A stretch of DNA of 10,322 nt from Prolixibacteraceae bacterium (lineage in GTDB: Bacteria > Bacteroidota > Bacteroidia > Bacteroidales > Prolixibacteraceae): positions 1 through 10,322 of the forward strand of contig JAFGGF010000262.1 in the NCBI GenBank assembly GCA_016930735.1, written 5' to 3'. The notes beneath the pieces were generated by a model. The model searched no databases. It saw only the letters and a list, made by a program, of their open reading frames with translations, and was not told the DNA's origin. Both the position numbers and the translations under genes were made by a program. Shown here piece by piece: positions 5,757-10,322 of this stretch; position 1 is the stretch's first letter, and the number at the start of each line of letters is the position of its first letter.

Positions 5757-6425
5757 ATGAAAATATTGCTGGCTGAAGATGATGTCGATTTAGGGAATGT
5801 GCTGGCACAATACCTGAATTTAAGCGGTTTTGAAGTAAATCTTGCAACCGATGGAAATGAAGCATTGGCAAAATTTAAATCAAACCGCCCCGATATTTGT
5901 GTACTCGATGTGATGATGCCTGGCCCCGATGGTTTTGAAGTAGCCAGACAAATCAGTAAAACAGGGCTGGATATACCTTTTATTTTTTTAACAGCAAAGA
6001 ACCAGAAAAAAGACAAAATCACAGGCCTTAAACTGGGAGCCGATGATTATATTACAAAACCATTCGAAGTTGAAGAATTGTTGCTTCGGATTAAAAACAT
6101 TTTAAAACGCACAGTAAAAGAAAAACCTGAAATAGTTGAAATAAAAGGGCTTGCATTAAATGTTGGCTTATTGAAATTAATAACACCGGTAAAATCATTT
6201 CAATTAACCGAAAAAGAAGCAGAATTACTTTTATACCTGATGGAGAATAAAAATGAAATTGTTCCAAGGGAATTGGTCCTGACAAAATTCTGGGGTGAAA
6301 ATGATTATTTTATGGGTCGCAGCCTGGACGTTTTTATCAGCCGTATAAGAAAATATATCAGCGATGAGCCTGATGTTAAACTGAATACAATCCGGGGTGT
6401 TGGTTATATTCTTGAAGTAAATTAA
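5757..6425 (+). CDS. OmpR/PhoB-family response regulator
   Basis: The 222-residue protein has a receiver domain (about 1-118) with the acidic pair Asp8/Asp9, the phospho-acceptor Asp51 in VLDVMMPGPDG, Thr79 and Lys101 in the conserved KPF. All key residues are present, so it should be phosphorylated normally. A winged-helix DNA-binding domain follows (about 125-222), with the typical end SLDVFISRIRKYI and TIRGVGYIL. It is the evident partner of the kinase upstream, although the 133-bp gap with a palindrome is longer than usual for such pairs. Proteins of this type bind tandem direct repeats about 10-11 bp apart, which matches the GGTTAAT repeats at 4182-4210 before the kinase gene, so autoregulation is likely. 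It resembles RprY-type regulators; target genes cannot be proved here. Confidence 0.94.
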   Translation: MKILLAEDDVDLGNVLAQYLNLSGFEVNLATDGNEALAKFKSNRPDICVLDVMMPGPDGFEVARQISKTGLDIPFIFLTAKNQKKDKITGLKLGADDYITKPFEVEELLLRIKNILKRTVKEKPEIVEIKGLALNVGLLKLITPVKSFQLTEKEAELLLYLMENKNEIVPRELVLTKFWGENDYFMGRSLDVFISRIRKYISDEPDVKLNTIRGVGYILEVN

Positions 6426-6524
6426 TCCGAGGTTTCTTTTCCTGATTTAAATTACTCTTTTACTGTTTTTAAAGATACATTGAATTATTTTTTATGTATA
6501 TTTTCAGCTTAATTTGAAAAAAGA

Positions 6525-9419
6525 ATGTTGAAAAGAGCATACTTCCTTTTATTTGTATTTTTTATTGCAGGTTCGGTAAACGGACAATATTTCGAAACAG
6601 GCCAGGATCCGGCTTCCATCAGGTGGCGCCAGATAAACACCGAAAATTTCCAGCTTATTTACCCCGAAGATTTTGAAAACCAGGCTCAGAGGATGGCAAA
6701 TGTGCTTGAAAGAGTTTATGAAGTCGGAGGGCAGTCTTTGAATCATAAACCAAGGAAAATCTCTGTTATCCTTCATACGCAAACTGTAAAATCGAATGGT
6801 TTGGTGGCTATTGCTCCCTGGAGGGTTGAATTGTTTACTACGCCACATCAATCGATATACCCGCAGGACTGGCTTGAACAGTTGGCAATCCACGAATTCA
6901 GGCATGTTGTTCAAACCGATAAAATTTCTGAAAGCCTGCCGCAAATTATAAAACTGATATTGGGTCAGCAGGGAATGGCTTTGGTAACAGGGGCTTACCT
7001 GCCATTCTGGTTCCTTGAAGGAGATGCTGTGGTAACTGAAACAGCTTTAAGTGAAACAGGGCGGGGGAGGTTTCCATCCTTCCTGATAGAAACTCAGGCT
7101 CAGGTTGTTGAAAAAGGTGCATATTCGTTTAGCAAAGCATATCTTGGGTCTTATAAGGATTTTGTGCCCGATCATTATAAATTGGGATATTACCTGGTGG
7201 GTGGAGCGAGAAATTATTTTGGGGCCAACATTTGGGAAAAAACAGTCAGTAATGTCGGAAAGAAGCCTTTTTCACTAACTCCATTCAAGTCAGCCCTTAA
7301 AGCAAATACCGGGATGAATCAGAAACAGTTGTACGAATTTGTTTTTGACAGCCTGAAAACCAGTTGGATCAATTCAGATAAATCAGGGCACTTCTCCTCA
7401 GGCCTTGAAATCTCAAAGCCTGCAGGCGTTTATACCAATTATCAATATAATTTTAATGTAGGAACAGACTCAATATTAACACTTAAAAGCTCATTTAATT
7501 CTCTTTCAAAATTTATATTAATCGATTCAGAAGGAAATGAAAAAGGAATATTCACACCGGGTTATATTTTTGACGAATCTGTTGAATTCAGAGGAAATAA
7601 GTTGGTTTGGTCCGAACATGTTCCTGACATTCGCTGGGAACATAGCGGACGTTCGCTAATACATATCCTGGATATTAAAACTCATATAAAACAAAGTTTT
7701 TTTTCTGAATTTAAGGGTTTCAGCCCTGCCATCTCTCCTGATGAAACCAAAATTTCACTTGTTGAGGTTGATTTTGCAAACATTTATTACCTGTCAATCT
7801 ACGATTTGAAATCACTTACCCTGGCAGACAGGTTTCAACTGAAAGATAATTTATTTCTATTTACTCCTAAGTGGTTAAATAATAATGAGTTGGTTTTAAT
7901 CGTACTGGATTCCAATGGAAAATCGCTGGCACGTGTTAATATTTCTGATGGGAGTATGGAGAACCTGACTGATAATTCGCTGGGCGATATTAAACATCCC
8001 GTGGTAAAAAACAACCTGATTTATTTTATCTGTAGTTATTCCGGCAAAGACGACCTTTATATGCTTAACCTTGATAAAATGAGTATTTTCAGAATATTCA
8101 GCTCAAGGTTTGGTATTGAATACCCGGCAATATCTCAGTCAGGTAATGAAATTGTGATAAGTAATTATACCTCCGATGGTTTCAGGCTTATTTCTGTCAA
8201 AAATGAAAAAGAAAAACAGGAACCGCTTTCCTCGGTGAAAAAAGGGGATTTTCAACTTGCTGAAAGGATGGCTTCACAGGAACCGGGAGTTATTAATTTT
8301 AACAATACTGATACAACTAATTATCAATCAGAAAAATACAGTAAATTTAGAAACCTTATACATTTTCATAGCTGGCTCCCTGCATATTTCGATGTTGGGT
8401 CATACGACATTAAACCGGGTATAAGTTTTTTATCTCAGAATTTGTTAGGTACAGCTGAAACTTCTTTTGGATACAAGTATGATATTTCTGAGAAGAGTGG
8501 GAAGGTTTTTGGGAAATTTACTTACAAAGGTTGGTATCCTATGATTGATATTGAGGTAACAGATGGTAAGAGGAAGTCGGAATATTATTCTATAATTTAT
8601 TATACCGACCAGAACAATCAGGTAATCAGGATTGATACTACTACAACTGAATTCAACTGGACGGAAACTACCTTTGACCTCGGAATCAGGCTTCCCTTAA
8701 CTTTGAGCAGGGGAAAATATCACAGGCTGATCCAACCTGAAGTTAAATTTGAGCTTACATACAGGAGGAATGCCAATGATCAACCTGATTATTTTACCGT
8801 TGGAAATATAACATCAGCCAGTTACCGGCTTTATTTTCATCAGATTTTAAGGAAATCGTACCAGGACCTTGTCCCTGATTTTGGAATTGTCACAGATCTC
8901 TTTTATCAGCATTCCCCGGGAAGTGACCTGGAACTGGGTAACCTGATGAGTGCACAAATGATCAATTATTTTCCTGGTATTAAAAGAAATCACGGATTGG
9001 TTATTTACAATGGGGTACAGAAAAGAAAATCAGCAGGTGGTTATGCATTTTCTGATAATATCCGCTATCCAAGGGGTTGGAGCAAATACCTGAATAATTT
9101 TATGTACAGTTTTTCTGCGAGCTATAAATTTCCATTAATTTGCCCTGATTTCAGCCTTGGGTCGTTGGTGTACCTGAAACGTATAAAAGCTTCATTTTAT
9201 GCTGATTATGCCTACCATGAAGGCGATATTTATCATATGGGTGAAATTACCGGGAGTTTTGCTGATTCTTTTTCTTCCTATGGGCTTGAATTAACAGGTG
9301 ATATGCATTTTTTACGGTTTTATGCCCCTGTGGATATGGGATTCAGGATTGGTTACCTGCCCGAAGTAAAACAAATGGATTACGGATTTCTGCTGTCCGT
9401 TGATTTTACTTCTTTTTAA
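6525..9419 (+). CDS. Outer-membrane protein: gluzincin-like domain, beta-propeller and beta-barrel
   Basis: This 964-residue protein has a signal peptide (cleavage near NG-QYF, residue 20). Residues about 35-200 look like a Peptidase-MA-type gluzincin: LAIHEFRHVVQ contains HExxH (His123, Glu124, His127), and FWFLEGDAVVTE (162-172) supplies a likely third zinc ligand, Glu165. From about 285 to 580 come repeats resembling TolB/WD40 propeller blades, such as GFSPAISPDETKISLV and IEYPAISQSGNEIVIS. From about 606 to the end, alternating aromatic beta strands and the closing segment FLLSVDFTSF, with a terminal Phe, indicate an outer-membrane barrel. The catalytic and zinc residues are intact, so a metalloprotease active near the outer membrane is plausible, but no substrate is known to me. 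The ATG at 6525 is 99 bp after the regulator gene. No SD is present; TTAATTTG just upstream is one base off the -7 consensus. Its 3' end overlaps the convergent gene by 14 bp. Confidence 0.75.
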   Translation: MLKRAYFLLFVFFIAGSVNGQYFETGQDPASIRWRQINTENFQLIYPEDFENQAQRMANVLERVYEVGGQSLNHKPRKISVILHTQTVKSNGLVAIAPWRVELFTTPHQSIYPQDWLEQLAIHEFRHVVQTDKISESLPQIIKLILGQQGMALVTGAYLPFWFLEGDAVVTETALSETGRGRFPSFLIETQAQVVEKGAYSFSKAYLGSYKDFVPDHYKLGYYLVGGARNYFGANIWEKTVSNVGKKPFSLTPFKSALKANTGMNQKQLYEFVFDSLKTSWINSDKSGHFSSGLEISKPAGVYTNYQYNFNVGTDSILTLKSSFNSLSKFILIDSEGNEKGIFTPGYIFDESVEFRGNKLVWSEHVPDIRWEHSGRSLIHILDIKTHIKQSFFSEFKGFSPAISPDETKISLVEVDFANIYYLSIYDLKSLTLADRFQLKDNLFLFTPKWLNNNELVLIVLDSNGKSLARVNISDGSMENLTDNSLGDIKHPVVKNNLIYFICSYSGKDDLYMLNLDKMSIFRIFSSRFGIEYPAISQSGNEIVISNYTSDGFRLISVKNEKEKQEPLSSVKKGDFQLAERMASQEPGVINFNNTDTTNYQSEKYSKFRNLIHFHSWLPAYFDVGSYDIKPGISFLSQNLLGTAETSFGYKYDISEKSGKVFGKFTYKGWYPMIDIEVTDGKRKSEYYSIIYYTDQNNQVIRIDTTTTEFNWTETTFDLGIRLPLTLSRGKYHRLIQPEVKFELTYRRNANDQPDYFTVGNITSASYRLYFHQILRKSYQDLVPDFGIVTDLFYQHSPGSDLELGNLMSAQMINYFPGIKRNHGLVIYNGVQKRKSAGGYAFSDNIRYPRGWSKYLNNFMYSFSASYKFPLICPDFSLGSLVYLKRIKASFYADYAYHEGDIYHMGEITGSFADSFSSYGLELTGDMHFLRFYAPVDMGFRIGYLPEVKQMDYGFLLSVDFTSF

Positions 9420-10322
9420 GCGTGATAATGGTTATTTCAGCCGGCATATCCAGTCTTAAATTCATGCCAATAGTTCCAAGTCCCCTGTTTACATACAGGT
9501 ATTGTTTACCCGAATTGTAAAGACCTCCCCAGAATTGGCTTCCGGCTTTTATCAGGCTGAATTCTATTCCTGCAGGTTTTATTCCCCATTGCAACCCATG
9601 TGTATGTCCGGATAATGATAAGTCGATCGTTTTGTATTTTTCCCTGATAATTTCCCAATGAGCCGGATCGTGTGTCATCAGAATAGTAAAAGATTTTTCA
9701 TGAACGTTGAGCAGGGCTTTGTTGAGGTCGGCATATTGAGGGAAAGGAGGGTGCCCCCAGTTTTCAACACCCACCAGATAGCAAGTATCAGTATTAAGTA
9801 TCAATGGAATTGATTCATTTCGTAGTAATTTAAATCCCAGTTCATTATATGCAAAAACGATGGCTTTAAAATTTTCATTTTTTTCGTCCTCCGATTTCCA
9901 ATTAAAGTAGTCACCATAGTCGTGGTTCCCTAAAACCGAATATTTGCCATACTTTGCTGAAACAGAATTAAATATCTTTTCCCACTCATTTGTTTCATTG
10001 CTGAAGTTATTTACCAGGTCGCCTGTAAAAAGAAGGATATCAGGTTTTATTTTATTTATCTGTATTACAGTTTTATTCATGAGGTTTTTTGTGAAGAAAC
10101 TTCCCAGATGGATGTCTGAAACCTGTACTATTTTAAATCCTTCAAATGAGTCGGGAAGGTCTGGGACCTCTATTTCAATGGTTTTTACCTGTAACTTATT
10201 TTTACCTAAAGATGCTCCGTAAATAACTGATATATAAATGCCTGTTGAGATAATTAAACCACCATAAATAAAAGGCTTAATAGTTTTACCAAAAAGTTTT
10301 AAAATGAAGTAGGGGACGGTAA
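9406..10322 (-). CDS. Membrane-anchored metallophosphoesterase (5' end outside the window)
   Basis: The frame runs open from the stop at 9406-9408 to the window edge, giving at least 304 residues; the start lies outside. In this partial numbering a membrane segment lies near 20-38 (GGLIISTGIYISVIYGA). The calcineurin-like motifs then appear in order: SDIHLG (Asp69, His71), TGDLVNN (Asp101), GNHDYG (Asn132, His133), MTHDP (His217) and SGHTHGLQ (His239, His241). This is the full dinuclear metal site, so the enzyme should be active. The ATG at 10078-10080 is internal: starting there would delete DIH, the first metal-binding motif, and the membrane anchor. Membrane-bound relatives of the YkuE/YaeI type hydrolyse phosphate esters, including lipid A precursors in some lineages; the substrate here is not clear. 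It is convergent with the outer-membrane protein gene, and the two coding ends overlap by 14 bp with no terminator between. Confidence 0.9.
   Translation of the reverse strand, partial: TVPYFILKLFGKTIKPFIYGGLIISTGIYISVIYGASLGKNKLQVKTIEIEVPDLPDSFEGFKIVQVSDIHLGSFFTKNLMNKTVIQINKIKPDILLFTGDLVNNFSNETNEWEKIFNSVSAKYGKYSVLGNHDYGDYFNWKSEDEKNENFKAIVFAYNELGFKLLRNESIPLILNTDTCYLVGVENWGHPPFPQYADLNKALLNVHEKSFTILMTHDPAHWEIIREKYKTIDLSLSGHTHGLQWGIKPAGIEFSLIKAGSQFWGGLYNSGKQYLYVNRGLGTIGMNLRLDMPAEITIITLKKK

Noticed and set aside
6549..6944. 131-codon minus-strand frame at the start of the outer-membrane protein gene
   Set aside because: Antisense to the signal peptide and HExxH domain, no start signal or known motif.
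9944..10222. 92-codon plus-strand frame
   Set aside because: Antisense to the conserved DIH, GDLVNN and GNHD coding segments of the phosphoesterase.

Overview
The window looks like chromosomal DNA of a member of the Bacteroidota, probably a Bacteroidales/Marinilabiliales-type environmental bacterium. This is inferred from the low GC content, intergenic regions rich in A/T, mostly weak Shine-Dalgarno sites, a TAnnTTTG-type -7 promoter element, a lipoprotein with an acidic surface-export signal, an outer-membrane barrel ending in Phe, and GC-rich dispersed-type palindromes between genes. Species cannot be assigned from the sequence alone.

Layout. 1-146: two GC-rich hairpins (REP-like). 147-563 (-): ArfB-type ribosome rescue hydrolase. 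618-731 (-): a short remnant of a second, diverged ArfB-like gene. 841-1647 (+): surface lipoprotein with a DNRLRE/CBM96-like domain. 1717-2793 (+): secreted GH20-like glycosidase; the last two could form a small glycan-handling pair. 2794-3589: about 800 bases without an intact gene, holding a frameshifted secreted-peptide remnant, two intrinsic terminators and a 226-bp nested inverted-repeat element. 3590-4117 (-): small secreted beta-rich protein of unknown family. 4250-5623 (+) and 5757-6425 (+): sensor histidine kinase and OmpR-family response regulator. 6525-9419 (+): large outer-membrane protein combining a gluzincin-like HExxH domain, a TolB/WD40-like propeller and a C-terminal beta-barrel. 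9406-10322 (-, cut by the window edge): membrane-anchored metallophosphoesterase, convergent with and overlapping the previous gene by 14 bp.

How it fits together. The strongest regulatory signal is in the divergent region between the small secreted protein and the kinase. It holds three exact GGTTAAT repeats spaced exactly 11 bp apart, the geometry expected for tandem binding of an OmpR/PhoB-type regulator such as the one encoded at 5757. The inferred model is an autoregulated envelope-sensing module in which the kinase/regulator pair controls itself and the divergent secreted protein. The large barrel protein and the phosphoesterase are also envelope proteins, but nothing in the sequence ties them directly to the regulator. 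I saw no clear defence system, phage, CRISPR array, tRNA or rRNA.
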